Position numbers and translations under genes: made by a program. The notes beneath the pieces were generated by a model. That model made no database searches and was not told where the DNA came from. It was given only the letters and a program-made list of their open reading frames with translations. From contig JABZFP010000030.1 of the NCBI GenBank assembly GCA_014237395.1, positions 496,001 to 560,000 on the forward strand: DNA of 64,000 bases, given 5' to 3'. Positions 18,201-27,102 of this stretch are shown piece after piece (the first letter of the stretch is position 1; each line of letters begins with the position of its first letter). Source of the DNA: Desulfobacteraceae bacterium. GTDB lineage: Bacteria; Desulfobacterota; Desulfobacteria; Desulfobacterales; UBA5852.

Positions 18201-19671
18201 TCAGGTACTGCGCCCCTTTACTCTGTATTCTCACACAAATGAGGCGGGGTGGAACCGCTTTTTCAATTTCAAGGCGGGCTATGTGGCGGGTGTTGAAGAA
18301 GGGCAACACCTGGCCCGCTTCCGGGCCACGGATGCCACCGGTCTTTGGGCGGAAACGGCAGCCGCTTTCGACTACCAATTGGCCCCCTTCATCAGCAATT
18401 TCAAGGTAATGCCGGATCCCGTGCGTATGATCGGCGGACCGGCCCTGACGGCCATGGTCATCGATCGCGGCGGGGATCTGGATATCAACGGCCTGGCACT
18501 GACCATCGATGGACAGCCGGTGGACGCGTCGATGCTGTTTTATGATGCGGCCAGCGGTTATTTTGCGGTGGATGGGCCGCTGGCGCTTGCCGACGGACCG
18601 CACGTGGCCAAAATCACCGCCACCGACAGCCATGGAAACCAGGCCAGCGACAGCCTGCGCTTCACCCGGGCCATGGAGATTTCGACGCCCGTCCAGAGCG
18701 ACGGAACGGGGATGGCCATCGACGGCCTGTCGCTGATGGAGCTCGAGGACCACAACGGTGACGGTCGTGCCAATCCCGGAGAACTGGTGCGGCTGTTCAT
18801 TGCGCTGCGCAACGACACCGGGCACGATCTCGCGTGCACCGGACGCCTTTCCTCTGAAGATCTGGATATTGCCGTCGAAACCGAAAGCGTAACCTACGGG
18901 ACCATGGAACGCGGAAGCACCCGGGTGCCCATGAAAGGGTTTGACCTTCGGATCGGAAGCGACATTCTGGCAAAGACCATCAGTGACCCCTATGACGCCT
19001 ATTTTGATCTCACCCTCGATTGCGATGAAGGTGAAGAATGGGTCCTGCCGCTGACGATGCCGATCCATCAGGCAACGATCCCGATCGACACCGGGATGCT
19101 GCTTACCCTGGATCGATTGCCGCCCACCACCAGTGACGGCACCTTCCGTCTGCAGGGAACCATAACCAGCAGTGCCGAATTTATCGACTGGATGGAGGTT
19201 CGCGTCAACAACGCCATGCAAGGGCCGGTGTCCTTCAACCGCGAAGGCGGCCGTTTCGAGGCGGTGGTTACCCTTGCCGACGGCGCCAATATTATCGAGG
19301 TGACGGGAGCTGACAGCAACGGTGTCCGTGGATCGGCTTCGGGCTACATCTTCCACACAACGACCTTTACACCACCATCGATCATCATCACGTCGCCTGC
19401 CAACGGCGATTATTTCATATGTGACAACTTGACGGTGACAGGGACCTACAGCACCGGCAGCGGAACGCTACGCCGTATTACCGTATACGGCCCATGGGGA
19501 GCAGGCGATACGTGTCCGACCACGATCATCGACGATACGACTTTCAGCGTAACCTGCGGGGATGTCATCTACGGCCCGAGAGGGCAATACGAGATCGAAG
19601 CGACCATCGAGACCACGGACGGGGTCCAGGCAGTCGATACCATCACCATCAGTGTCGGAGATTGCTCGTGA
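15265..19671 (+). CDS. Giant secreted Ig-like surface protein
   Basis: About 1,468 residues from ATG 15265; an upstream in-frame start at 15214 is possible. The N-terminus is unusually long before a hydrophobic signal (FAIFLFIGLCFF, ending near FAAS), after which the protein is exported. The body reads as a chain of beta-sandwich, Ig/cadherin-like units with repeated phrases such as RDPG, DKAGN, SIHDHGMP and TDSHGN. An acidic DHNGDGRANPGE loop (residues 1162-1173) looks like a calcium-binding NPGE-type domain start as seen in surface proteins of other secretion systems. There is no C-terminal anchor. It overlaps the next gene by one base and is probably translationally coupled to an outer-membrane barrel protein. 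No enzymatic domain is recognised. Confidence 0.75.
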   Translation: MNWLVRFSKRSNQGHHPLPLPSIFRLGRQAGFPYLFKTKHFAIFLFIGLCFFLWRPIALFAASTVENQVVYIKSGGDSFAAILVPDHSPGSVPNDPALVEATTNGEPTAFQLAPGSEGQMDLGGKLPGLEDGRHRGAIKTLTPAGDQKDRKVLLFIVDSKPPLIERIEPAGDFFPRSAGAIRFRITDPENGSGVSIDPAECALNVAVSGATFQNRTLSFRENELDLTVFVAFPGGAAEHDANFTVSVSLQDRAGNVGQASETFTIRSLVSPLFTIYQCGYQDTYIETGGEFLVEPAYSAMTLRVGGDRQLNVFVRGCFGKNYHYPDDIRKIMRSNGTDHETEAETVAMNTFFQKVVGDLVDIQSASGNVTIHKQEDSDFKDSRVSFSIGQPNPAPMGDQMETLLVTAPVAFRIDSSKVNFCASRNQVNPYDPDDCIYHHIPDDAFIYTFETISIPVYLEAAPAPFSLSVEQQDDHLVATVKTSPIELMDTAASWFAFDGEKYWFDRQGENGVAKGPAHEGLVHYQIAATHKIAAFSNPNGNATTGNRTMMNSGDIIVCLDPPKIENFRYDREKNTLHANIDDQGTPLADLAIELWLSNYRLAHTFDPATGRLEAALPYTPLAVLTASLCVTDFAEQTTTRNCQVFGKTESDDSDENAPDSSIRGPYTQTPGTSDIDRVIGTKGNGKALVEICDNVMKWGYDRNGRFVPIDSQPGSMRLVQLRSRDPGNADESRMAVSKNLPIHMEFFGDRYDSHRYEPIPEKAGGMTSISIKGGQSASGAGRNFYFAAMARDGNRYIPLRNTGFGFGLFFTLKEFKQCRMEERDILAPVIRPTFDPATDRLTASIHDHGMPLSVLSINLAAKSDSNRNSADGGYRLHNTGSRLPFTFQNGLLVSQFVPPSRGEFFVFEISAEDKAGNSNRVFVDVMLPREPPEVSLVAETQHTGQVIRRHGGQGSAYMTAEARDDSQIVAEKTTLWLDDQVLRPFTLYSHTNEAGWNRFFNFKAGYVAGVEEGQHLARFRATDATGLWAETAAAFDYQLAPFISNFKVMPDPVRMIGGPALTAMVIDRGGDLDINGLALTIDGQPVDASMLFYDAASGYFAVDGPLALADGPHVAKITATDSHGNQASDSLRFTRAMEISTPVQSDGTGMAIDGLSLMELEDHNGDGRANPGELVRLFIALRNDTGHDLACTGRLSSEDLDIAVETESVTYGTMERGSTRVPMKGFDLRIGSDILAKTISDPYDAYFDLTLDCDEGEEWVLPLTMPIHQATIPIDTGMLLTLDRLPPTTSDGTFRLQGTITSSAEFIDWMEVRVNNAMQGPVSFNREGGRFEAVVTLADGANIIEVTGADSNGVRGSASGYIFHTTTFTPPSIIITSPANGDYFICDNLTVTGTYSTGSGTLRRITVYGPWGAGDTCPTTIIDDTTFSVTCGDVIYGPRGQYEIEATIETTDGVQAVDTITISVGDCS

Positions 19672-21497
19672 TGGGAGCGTATCGTTGTGAGGCCTCCGGG
19701 TTATGGTCGGTCAGGGGCCTTCGTGTATTCGTCATCCTGTGTGGCTTTCTTCTATGTCCGGTCAGCCAGGCGCGGGCGCAGGGCGATATTAGAATTCCGT
19801 TGAATGATGCCGGCATCTTCGATCCCGGTCGAGAGCCATTGGCGGTCGGCTATGAGCTCTTAAGAGACGCTGAAGACGTGGCGGTGCGTATTCGTGATCT
19901 GCGGGGGCAGGTGGTCCATCAATATCGATTTGTCGACCTTCTGGCCGGGGACCATTCGTTTGACTGGGACGGCCGGGACCAGGATGAAGAACGCCTGCCG
20001 GACGGAAACTACGAGCTGGTGTTTGAGGTGCGATTCAAGGATGGCAGCCGCGGCCGCAGCCTGGTTACCGTGCGAATCGTTACGATGCCACAGGCGCCGG
20101 GGGCGCCAGCGCCGGACCCCCTGCCGCCGGAAAAGCATGATTACCAGGTCAGCGGCGCGGTCTCCTCATTCTGGCGTCACGACGGGGAAAACCACGAAGA
20201 CACGGGGCAGGTTCGCATGCGGACGCGGTTTTCCTATGCGGATGACAACCGCCGCGCCGACGGTGTGTTGTCCGTCATCGATACGTATCCGGGCGGTGAT
20301 ACGAATTATGATGCCAGCCAGGCTTTTGCCGAACAGCGATGGGAAAACGGCAAGATCAAAGGCGTGTTTCGAGAGGGGCTGGGGGGCTTTGACGATCCGA
20401 TCAAGCTTTTCAGCGATTTCAAGAGCGAACGCAAAAAGTTTGGATTTCGGGTGGATCAAGGCCTGGGCGCCCTGCAGGCCACCGGGCTTGCCTACACAGC
20501 TGAAGGGGATGTGGATACGGAAGGCTCCGGGGCAGCAGCTCGCCTGCGCTACGGAGAGGAAGGCCGCTGGCAATGGGGGGCTGGGTTTACCCACCGGGAG
20601 GCCCTGCTGCTTGACGGCAGCGCTGATCGCAACCGCAACCAGGCCATGGCCGCGGATCTGCGGGTGCCGATACTCGAACCGCTGGCCTTGCATATGGAGT
20701 TTATCCACACCGAAGACACCGAAAAGAGCAGCGACAACGGCTATACGGCCATAGCGGAGTACGATCAAGGGCGCCTGCGCCTATCAACAGGCTATATCGA
20801 TCTGGGGAAAGACTTCGCGGCCGATTTTGCCGATCCCCTGCACGGGATTACCTCGGATGCCCGAGGATTTGAAGCCAGTGCCGACTATGCCCTGAAAACT
20901 ACCTGGCGCTTCTTAAAAACCCCCATTTTTACCGCACACTTTTTCGACCTGAAGCGCCACAGTGACGATGAAAAGGTCCGCGAAATCGACACATCGCTGC
21001 GGTTTGCCATCGGCGAGCGGGACACCTTTTTTATCAACTGGTACGGGCAGGAGAATGAAGACGGCACCACCCATACCTTCCTGGGAACCGCCACCCACCA
21101 ATGGAACCCGTGGTGGGCCACCAGCCTGCAGACCAACTATATCGATGCGGAGGGCAGCGGTACCTGGCGCTTTACCCTGGACACCACCTACCGCCAGGAA
21201 CAGCAGACGGCCCGCATGGCGCTGGAGTGGATCCGGCGCACCATCGATGCCTCGGCTCTTTCCCCCTATGAGGAAGCCAGCCTGCGCCTGGATTGGAATA
21301 ATACCCACTGGGGGGTTCAGTTGCAGTCGCGCTACAGCGAAAACGAAGACGACAACGGGTATAACTTTTTCGGGCGGGTGGAATACCGCCGCGAAATGCT
21401 GCATCGCTATCAGGTGATTACCTATGCGTCACTGGGCAACCGGTCGGCCTTCGATTTTGAAAAACAAGTGGAGATGGGGGTGGAATTTCGGTTCTAA
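19671..21497 (+). CDS. Outer-membrane beta-barrel with FlgD-Ig-like domain
   Basis: 608 residues from the ATG at 19671, which overlaps the upstream TGA. An N-terminal signal peptide (VFVILCGFLLCPVSQARA) should be cut after about residue 36. Residues about 40-130 resemble a FlgD-type Ig-like domain, with the typical VRIRDLRGQVV and FDWDGRDQDEERLPDGNYEL. The remaining 450 residues alternate short polar and aromatic beta-strands (for example TGLAYTAEG, WGAGFTHRE, WWATSLQTNY) and finish VEMGVEFRF. A terminal Phe is the classic signal for BAM-dependent barrel insertion. Placement between a giant secreted protein and a TPR lipoprotein suggests a role in its export or anchoring. The function is inferred only from architecture and order. 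Confidence 0.75.
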   Translation: MGAYRCEASGLWSVRGLRVFVILCGFLLCPVSQARAQGDIRIPLNDAGIFDPGREPLAVGYELLRDAEDVAVRIRDLRGQVVHQYRFVDLLAGDHSFDWDGRDQDEERLPDGNYELVFEVRFKDGSRGRSLVTVRIVTMPQAPGAPAPDPLPPEKHDYQVSGAVSSFWRHDGENHEDTGQVRMRTRFSYADDNRRADGVLSVIDTYPGGDTNYDASQAFAEQRWENGKIKGVFREGLGGFDDPIKLFSDFKSERKKFGFRVDQGLGALQATGLAYTAEGDVDTEGSGAAARLRYGEEGRWQWGAGFTHREALLLDGSADRNRNQAMAADLRVPILEPLALHMEFIHTEDTEKSSDNGYTAIAEYDQGRLRLSTGYIDLGKDFAADFADPLHGITSDARGFEASADYALKTTWRFLKTPIFTAHFFDLKRHSDDEKVREIDTSLRFAIGERDTFFINWYGQENEDGTTHTFLGTATHQWNPWWATSLQTNYIDAEGSGTWRFTLDTTYRQEQQTARMALEWIRRTIDASALSPYEEASLRLDWNNTHWGVQLQSRYSENEDDNGYNFFGRVEYRREMLHRYQVITYASLGNRSAFDFEKQVEMGVEFRF

Positions 21498-21539
21498 GGC
21501 CATGTCTTTTCAAACGATAACAGACATCAGGACGGGAAA

Positions 21540-22526
21540 ATGAAATACTATTCTACGCGATTTTGGACGTTGGTTTTACTTCTCCAGACAATTCTTTTTT
21601 CCTGCCGCGGGCTTCGAACGGAGATCTATCGCGAAGAGACCCGGCATCGCTACAACCAGGCCTGCAAGCTCTATAAACAGGGCGATTACCAAACTGCCCG
21701 GTCAGAACTTGAAAACATCATCGGTTTAGATCCGGATTACGGCCAGGCCCACGCCGCGTTGGGCAACCTGGCGTTAATTGGAGAAGACTACGCCGGTGCG
21801 CTGGCGTACTATCAGGAGGCCGTTGCAGTGGATCCGGAGCTGGAGGCCGACCTGCGGCCCCTGATCATGGTCGCCGGCGCCCATGAGGCGCGTGCGCCTT
21901 TGCAAAAAGCCGGGGTTGGTTTGGACCAGATTTATCAATTGATAATGGGCGATCGCCGAGCCGAAGTGGAAGCCCTGCTGGCAAAGGATATTCCGCTGCA
22001 ACTGCTGGCCAACGACACTATGGGCATCACGCCGGGCAGACTGGGAGCGATGCAGCGCAAGCTCGCTGAAGCGGAAAACCCCATGATTGGGAGTGTGCGC
22101 TACCGCCTCTTTTCAGGCTATTTTCTGTTTTACGGGCAAAACGACGATGCCCTGGCAACCGCTGTGATCCATAGCGCGGTCGACGGGGCCGCAGGCCGGG
22201 AACGGCAGGAAGCACTGGTCGTTCTGGGCAAACTCCATGCGCGTCAGGGCGAGACCAACGAAGCCGTGGATGCCTATCTGGCGGCGGTGGACGCCGGCCT
22301 GCCCATGACGGAAGTGGCCCACCACCTGGCCCGGGTCTACCGGGTAGATATCGAAAGCATTCTTCTGCCAATAGAGGAACCGGCTGATGATGCCGTGTCC
22401 CGGGAACCCATGCGCATCGAAATATCGACCTATTTGCCCTCTCCTCCGGGACCGGAACTGGGTTCCGTATCGGATGCCAAGAACCCTCACCTTATCGAGC
22501 GCCGGGGATCGCCGTATACATTTTAA
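21540..22526 (+). CDS. TPR lipoprotein
   Basis: 328 residues with a signal sequence and lipobox LFSC (Cys22), so it should be lipid-anchored in the envelope. Residues about 35-110 contain two TPR units (YNQACKLYKQGDYQTARSEL, then AALGNLALIGEDYAGALAYYQEA). A second helical TPR-like block follows at about 220-265 (ALVVLGKLHARQGETNEAVDAY). TPR lipoproteins commonly act as docking subunits for outer-membrane barrels. The gene lies 43 bp after the barrel gene. A shallow near-palindromic hairpin (CCCAC...GTGGG, about 22527-22545) separates it from the convergent MFS gene. Confidence 0.75.
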   Translation: MKYYSTRFWTLVLLLQTILFSCRGLRTEIYREETRHRYNQACKLYKQGDYQTARSELENIIGLDPDYGQAHAALGNLALIGEDYAGALAYYQEAVAVDPELEADLRPLIMVAGAHEARAPLQKAGVGLDQIYQLIMGDRRAEVEALLAKDIPLQLLANDTMGITPGRLGAMQRKLAEAENPMIGSVRYRLFSGYFLFYGQNDDALATAVIHSAVDGAAGRERQEALVVLGKLHARQGETNEAVDAYLAAVDAGLPMTEVAHHLARVYRVDIESILLPIEEPADDAVSREPMRIEISTYLPSPPGPELGSVSDAKNPHLIERRGSPYTF

Positions 22527-22545
22527 CCCACCGGCGCCAGTGGGC

Positions 22546-23709
22546 TCAATGACCTCGTTCGCTGTCGGATAAAGGCAGCAGCATAAAGGCCAGCAGCATA
22601 TATAAAACACCCATAGCGGCAAACCCTTCCGCATACGCACCCGCGTCGCCGGCAATCCCCATGAGTATCGGCCCCAGGAAAAAACCCAGTCCCCAGAAGA
22701 GGTAGAAAGCACCGGATACAGTGGCCTTGTAGGCGGCCGATACCTGATCGTTGAGAAACGCCAGGGAGGCGACCAGAAAGACCCCCAGGCCACAACCGGA
22801 AAACGCCAGTACCGCAATCGCCACGGGCAATGAAAATAGAGGGAAGATAAACATGCCCGATGCCGCCGCCAGCATTCCGGCGATCATGGGAATCTTCCGT
22901 CCGATTCTATCGGCGATTGGCCCGATGACGATCTGTGCGAAACTGATCGCGATGTAGAAAAGCGCGAAAAAATAGCCAACGGCGTCCGCCGTGGCCTGTT
23001 TGGCCTGGATGAGAAAGGCCGGGATGATGGTCAGGAACAGGCCGTAGCCGATGCCGTAGAGCAAAATACCCCAGAAAACGATGAGGACGGATCGATTGCC
23101 GAACAGGGCACGCATGTTCCACATTCTTCCCGTCGTGGGCACCGTTTTCTGTTTTTCGATTTTTTGAGAGCAAACGGCGGCACCGATCCACAATCCGCCC
23201 AGGGCACTGAGTACACTGAAAAGTAAAAAGGCTTCGGCATCGTGCCAGACCCGGGACAGCAGCGCGCCTGTCAGGCTGCCGGCCATCAGCCCGATGTGCA
23301 GGGAGGCGTTGTACCAGCCCATGACGCGAGCCTTGTTGTTGGGATACAGGATCGACAGCAGGGCCGGGGCCAATGCCCACACCGGCGCTTCGCCGATGCC
23401 CTGGATCATGCGGCCTACCAGCAGGGCGGCAGAGGTGTCGGCCAGATAGAACAGCAGGCCTGCCAGGGCGCATACGAAATAGCCACCCGACAGAAACCAC
23501 TTGCAGCCGAAGCGGTCCGCCAGCCTCCCAACCGGAATCTGGAATAGAATATACGAAACGGCGAATGTCGCCGCCAATGCCCCGACCTGCGTCACGGAGC
23601 CGGACAGCCGTAGAATCTTGTCGGGCAGCCGGGCCACGATCATCCCGACCCCGAACATCAGCAGGAAGACCGAGCCGTTCAGGGCGAAGATCGATTTTGT
23701 ATCGTTCAT
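22546..23709 (-). CDS. MFS transporter
   Basis: About 387 residues from ATG 23709 (family-like start MNDTKSIFALNGSVF); upstream in-frame starts at 23760 and 23769 are less likely. About twelve hydrophobic helices are visible. The loop 2-3 signature is GRLADRFGCKWFLSGG, matching the MFS G-x-x-x-D-R-x-G-R/K motif, and a repeat in the second half is IGPIADRIGRKIPM. This marks a secondary transporter in the inner membrane, driven by ion gradients. The substrate cannot be read from sequence. The gene is convergent with the envelope operon and has no clear partner. Confidence 0.85.
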   Translation of the reverse strand: MNDTKSIFALNGSVFLLMFGVGMIVARLPDKILRLSGSVTQVGALAATFAVSYILFQIPVGRLADRFGCKWFLSGGYFVCALAGLLFYLADTSAALLVGRMIQGIGEAPVWALAPALLSILYPNNKARVMGWYNASLHIGLMAGSLTGALLSRVWHDAEAFLLFSVLSALGGLWIGAAVCSQKIEKQKTVPTTGRMWNMRALFGNRSVLIVFWGILLYGIGYGLFLTIIPAFLIQAKQATADAVGYFFALFYIAISFAQIVIGPIADRIGRKIPMIAGMLAAASGMFIFPLFSLPVAIAVLAFSGCGLGVFLVASLAFLNDQVSAAYKATVSGAFYLFWGLGFFLGPILMGIAGDAGAYAEGFAAMGVLYMLLAFMLLPLSDSERGH

Positions 23710-24456
23710 GTCGACTTGCTGCGCTCCCGACCATCTATACCGATAAGCCGCTGTCATGATCTCATGCAACGGAACATATTGCCAGCCATGTTTCCTTGAG
23801 GTTGCAGAGGGCCATGCCGTTCATATCGGACAAACCGCGAAGTTTCAATCCACGCTGCATCGAGGAAGAAGCGGCATGCCCGCTTCCCAATTGCCGGATT
23901 GGCACAAAGCTCCCTTCGACCGCATTTTGGTCGGCCAATATCGCCTGATCGATCAGGAACGCCTGCGTGACCGGGCTGGTACTATCGGCGCCAATGGTTA
24001 TCATGCTGCTCATACATCTTGGGTAGAAGCGGCGATAGACGTGGAAAATCATCAGCGGGACATTCGATGGACCGAAAGCGTTGTGGTGGAAAGCAGGCCA
24101 CCTGTCGAGCCCACCAGGTTGAAGGTGGGGTATTGGGTGCGAGGGCGCAAACATCGCGAAACAAAGGCCGGCTGGGATTTGTCAGAACCCATTACAGCTT
24201 AAAACGTTCATTTTCCTGCTCAAAATATCGGTTTAAGGCCGGGTAGCTCCTGCCTTTGGAAGGGAAATTTTGCATTTTTGAGAGATCAGCGAGGCCCGCC
24301 CTCCGACTCCCCTGGCTGCGCAGGTTGGTTCATCCCAACGCCTGTCTGAAACACGCAAGCGTCAGCAGGAAGGGGCGGCTTCCGAAGCATTCCAATTACT
24401 TCCAGTAATCTGCCATTATCCACTGCCCGGGGTGGGCCGTCGGTTTAACCCGTCTT
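23710..24456. other. Gene-poor stretch with overlapping decayed ORFs
   Basis: About 750 bp between the MFS gene and the zinc-ribbon gene. Long ORFs exist on both strands (plus 23756-24202; minus 24154-23762), but none has a ribosome site or recognisable family. The minus frame contains protein-like phrases (PLMIFHVYRRFYP, FLIDQAILADQNAVEG) that could be the remnant of an inactivated gene. I could not name it, and nothing else is evident. Confidence 0.3.
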
Positions 24457-24615
24457 TCAGGGTGCGCAAGCATATTCGTCGATCTTGTCCGTATCGAGGA
24501 TAAAAAGCGGATCGACGGTGAAGATTTCATTGCAAAATTGGCAGCGGGTGCGCGTCCCTTCTATTTCGTCCGGCACTTCTAAGAACTGGTCGCAGTAAGG
24601 GCATACCGTTTCCAT
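24457..24615 (-). CDS. Small zinc-ribbon protein (MJ0042-like finger)
   Basis: A 52-residue gene with a near-perfect ribosome site, GGAGG five bases before the ATG at 24615. The sequence METVCPYCDQFLEVPDEI then TRCQFCNEIF gives paired CPYC and CQFC knuckles 19 residues apart, the pattern of a short zinc ribbon such as MJ0042-type fingers. An acidic tail with one extra Cys follows. Such mini-proteins are often stand-alone metal-binding adaptors. The strong translation signal and two-knuckle structure make it a real gene despite its size. The gap 24616-25122 to its right holds nothing I can support. Confidence 0.75.
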   Translation of the reverse strand: METVCPYCDQFLEVPDEIEGTRTRCQFCNEIFTVDPLFILDTDKIDEYACAP

Positions 24616-25125
24616 GAAAGCCTCCAAAGGAATAAAGGTTTAACGACCGCACAGATGGATGCTGTGCCATGTCCGTTTGATGGATTGTGCCGGCTTAAAG
24701 GAGATTATCTAAAGCTCCGTCAGGCCTGGAGCGCGGCGGAGCAGAGTTTCAATATGGCTTGGGGCTGCCAGGGTTGTGTCGTTTTGGGCATTGAATTGCG
24801 AACGCACCCGGCTGAGGTCCATCGTCACGGTTGCCGGCTTTTATGCAAAGGGGGGATGGGGTGGGAATGACAATGCCGTGTCCGATGTCTGCCTGTAGGA
24901 TGACCTATGGCAGATTTGCCGGACGAATGCAAGGGGTCGCCGTTCTTTGGCAGCAGAAGCGCGGAATGGCCGACGCAACGCTTTCGATGCCGCCATTTCA
25001 CATCTTGGCATTCCGGTGCCAATCCAATAACGGCACTGCTTGGATTGACAGACGATAGGCAACTTATTAAATGATTTCAAAAGGAACGATAGCGATTTCA
25101 ATAACCTGCCAGCGTCGAGGACATG

Positions 25126-25509
25126 ATGGAGACGACCGAAAAACTGCGCACAACGGCAATCGCCCTTTTCCCGGAAGCGACAGCGGATGAGGACTGCCGT
25201 GAGATCATCGACCGGTTGGCGGCCGAAAAGCACCTGGCCGGTTTCCGCACCCTTCTCAGGAATACGGTCCTGTCGGACGGCAGCAAGCGGACCTATGTCA
25301 AGTTTACCAAAGTGATCCCGCGTAACGACTTCGGCACCGGCTGGGTCGTCAATATTACCAGCAAACTGTTCGACGTCGGATACGAGGATGTGGCCTGGCG
25401 GCTTACCCGGATCAAACCGGCCGTGGAGGGCGAGGACACCACCACTGAATCGTTCCCGGCGGAACGCTTCAAGGAGGCTTTGGCGGATGACGAGGAAACG
25501 CCGGGATGA
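25126..25509 (+). CDS. Conserved-looking hypothetical cytoplasmic protein
   Basis: 127 residues. The second of two tandem ATGs is chosen because GAGG lies five bases upstream. The protein is mixed alpha/beta and soluble: an N-terminal helical part (TTAIALFPEATADEDCREIIDRLAAEKH) followed by strand-rich KRTYVKFTKVIPRNDFGTGWVVNIT and an acidic tail. It has no signal peptide, cysteine cluster or known motif. It ends 25 bp before the convergent FGGY kinase stop. I do not recognise the family. Confidence 0.6.
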   Translation: METTEKLRTTAIALFPEATADEDCREIIDRLAAEKHLAGFRTLLRNTVLSDGSKRTYVKFTKVIPRNDFGTGWVVNITSKLFDVGYEDVAWRLTRIKPAVEGEDTTTESFPAERFKEALADDEETPG

Positions 25510-25533
25510 CGCCGGGCCTGTTGCACCCTTGTC

Positions 25534-27102
25534 TCACATGGCCGGATAGCCGGTGATCGCCCGGATGTCGTTGTAGATCGGCTTCAGCCGGCGATACAGC
25601 TTGCGATACACCCGTTCATAGAGTTCGTGATACAGGTCCCGGTTGCGGGGGATCGGTTCGAAGGTGTCGGTGATCCGTGTCATCTCGCGGATGGCGCTGT
25701 CGAAATCCGAATGCAGCTTCAGGCCCACGGCGGCAGCGACGGCGGCACCCAGGGCGGAGGTTTCATAGGTGTGCGGCCGCTGAGCGGGCAGGTTGAAGAT
25801 ATCCGCGGTGATCTGCATGGCGGCATCACTCTGGGAGCCGCCGCCTGAAACCCGCAGCGCTTCAACACGCACCCTGTTGCGCTTCTGCAGCGCCAGCATG
25901 CCTTCCTTTAGCCCGTATCCCAATCCTTCCAGGATCGACCGATAGATATGGGCGCGGGTGTGGACGTCGCCGAAGCCGATGATAGCCCCCTTGGCGTCGG
26001 CATCGGTGTTGATGCCGGGCGACCAGTAGGGCTGGAGGGTCAGCCCCATGGACCCGGGCGGAATGTCCCGAATCAGCTCGTCAAAAATCACTTCCGGTGC
26101 TACGCCGCGGTCAGCGGCGATTTGCTGCTCCCGCAAGCCGAACTCTTTTTTGAACCAGCTTACCATCCAGAAGCCGCGATAGACCATGGCCTCGGTGTTG
26201 TAGGTGCCCGGCAGAGCGCCGGGGTAGGGCGGCACGAAGGGCTTGATCTCCACGTACTTCGGGTTGGCCGTGTTCACGGTGGCCGTGGTGCCGTAGCTCA
26301 GGCAGGCGGTTTCCGGTGATCGACAGCCGGCCCCTATCACCTCGCAGGCCTTGTCCGTGGCCGCGGCGATCACCGGCAGGCCTTCCGGGATGCCTGTCTC
26401 CTGGGAGGCCTGCCGGGAGATGTGCCCCAAGAGGCTACCCGGGGGCACCAGCTCCGGCAGCAGGGTGGGGTCCATGGGAAAGAACTTCCACTTGAGGTCC
26501 CGCGGCCCGGCCCAGCAATGCCGTTTGTAATCGAAGGGGACATAGCCCACCTGACTGCCGACAGAATCGCGATATTCGCCGGTCAGGCGGTGAATCCAAA
26601 AACCGGAAAGAAAAAGGAATTTGTGGGTCTTCTCCCAGATGTCCGGTTGATTTTGGATCAGCCAGTTGGATTTGCACTCCCGGATGGCTTTATCGACGAT
26701 GCCGTATTGGTTGACGGTTTTAAGAACCCCTGTGAGGAGGGGGGGAAGATGCCCCTTCATTTCCGCCTTCCGCTGATCCAGCCAGAGAATGGCCGGCCGC
26801 AGGGGGGTGCCGTTTATATCCAGATTGACCATGGTGGTGCGCTGGGAAGTGACGGTCACCCCGGCGATGCGGTCGGAGGTGACCCCTTCGGTGTCGAACA
26901 GCCGGCGGGATGTGGCGGCGAAGCTTTGCCAGTAATAATCCAGCTCCTGTTCGGCCCAGCCGGGTTGACGGGAGAAATAAGGCGTGATGGGCGTCTTGAC
27001 CATATGGCGGATTTCTCCCCGCAGGTCGATCAGGGCCGCGCGGATGGACTGGGTGCCGGCATCGAAAACCAGAATTTGATCCCCTTGTCCGCTTGTTGTC
27101 AT
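25534..27102 (-). CDS. FGGY-family carbohydrate kinase
   Basis: 522 residues, full length for the FGGY sugar-kinase family (glycerol kinase, xylulokinase and relatives). The N-terminus VFDAGTQSIRAALID is the phosphate-1 loop of the actin-like ATPase fold. VTVTSQRTTM and ILWLDQRK form the sugar-contacting region, ATDKACEVIGAG leads into the adenosine region, and LRVSGGGSQSDAAMQ is the C-terminal FGGY signature. It should phosphorylate a polyol or sugar with ATP in the cytoplasm. AAAGGA lies 8 bases before ATG, and the start overlaps the upstream oxidase stop by 4 bp. With GlpD upstream, glycerol or another C3 polyol is a plausible substrate, though key glycerol-kinase identities were not verified. 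Confidence 0.85.
   Translation of the reverse strand: MTTSGQGDQILVFDAGTQSIRAALIDLRGEIRHMVKTPITPYFSRQPGWAEQELDYYWQSFAATSRRLFDTEGVTSDRIAGVTVTSQRTTMVNLDINGTPLRPAILWLDQRKAEMKGHLPPLLTGVLKTVNQYGIVDKAIRECKSNWLIQNQPDIWEKTHKFLFLSGFWIHRLTGEYRDSVGSQVGYVPFDYKRHCWAGPRDLKWKFFPMDPTLLPELVPPGSLLGHISRQASQETGIPEGLPVIAAATDKACEVIGAGCRSPETACLSYGTTATVNTANPKYVEIKPFVPPYPGALPGTYNTEAMVYRGFWMVSWFKKEFGLREQQIAADRGVAPEVIFDELIRDIPPGSMGLTLQPYWSPGINTDADAKGAIIGFGDVHTRAHIYRSILEGLGYGLKEGMLALQKRNRVRVEALRVSGGGSQSDAAMQITADIFNLPAQRPHTYETSALGAAVAAAVGLKLHSDFDSAIREMTRITDTFEPIPRNRDLYHELYERVYRKLYRRLKPIYNDIRAITGYPAM

Noticed and set aside
17935..19356. A 473-residue minus-strand ORF inside the giant surface protein gene
   Set aside because: Shadow of the plus-strand gene, with no motif or translation signal; the plus frame has clear export and domain features.
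24655..24870. A 71-residue plus-strand ORF between the zinc-ribbon and hypothetical genes
   Set aside because: No ribosome site, mixed composition, no motif.
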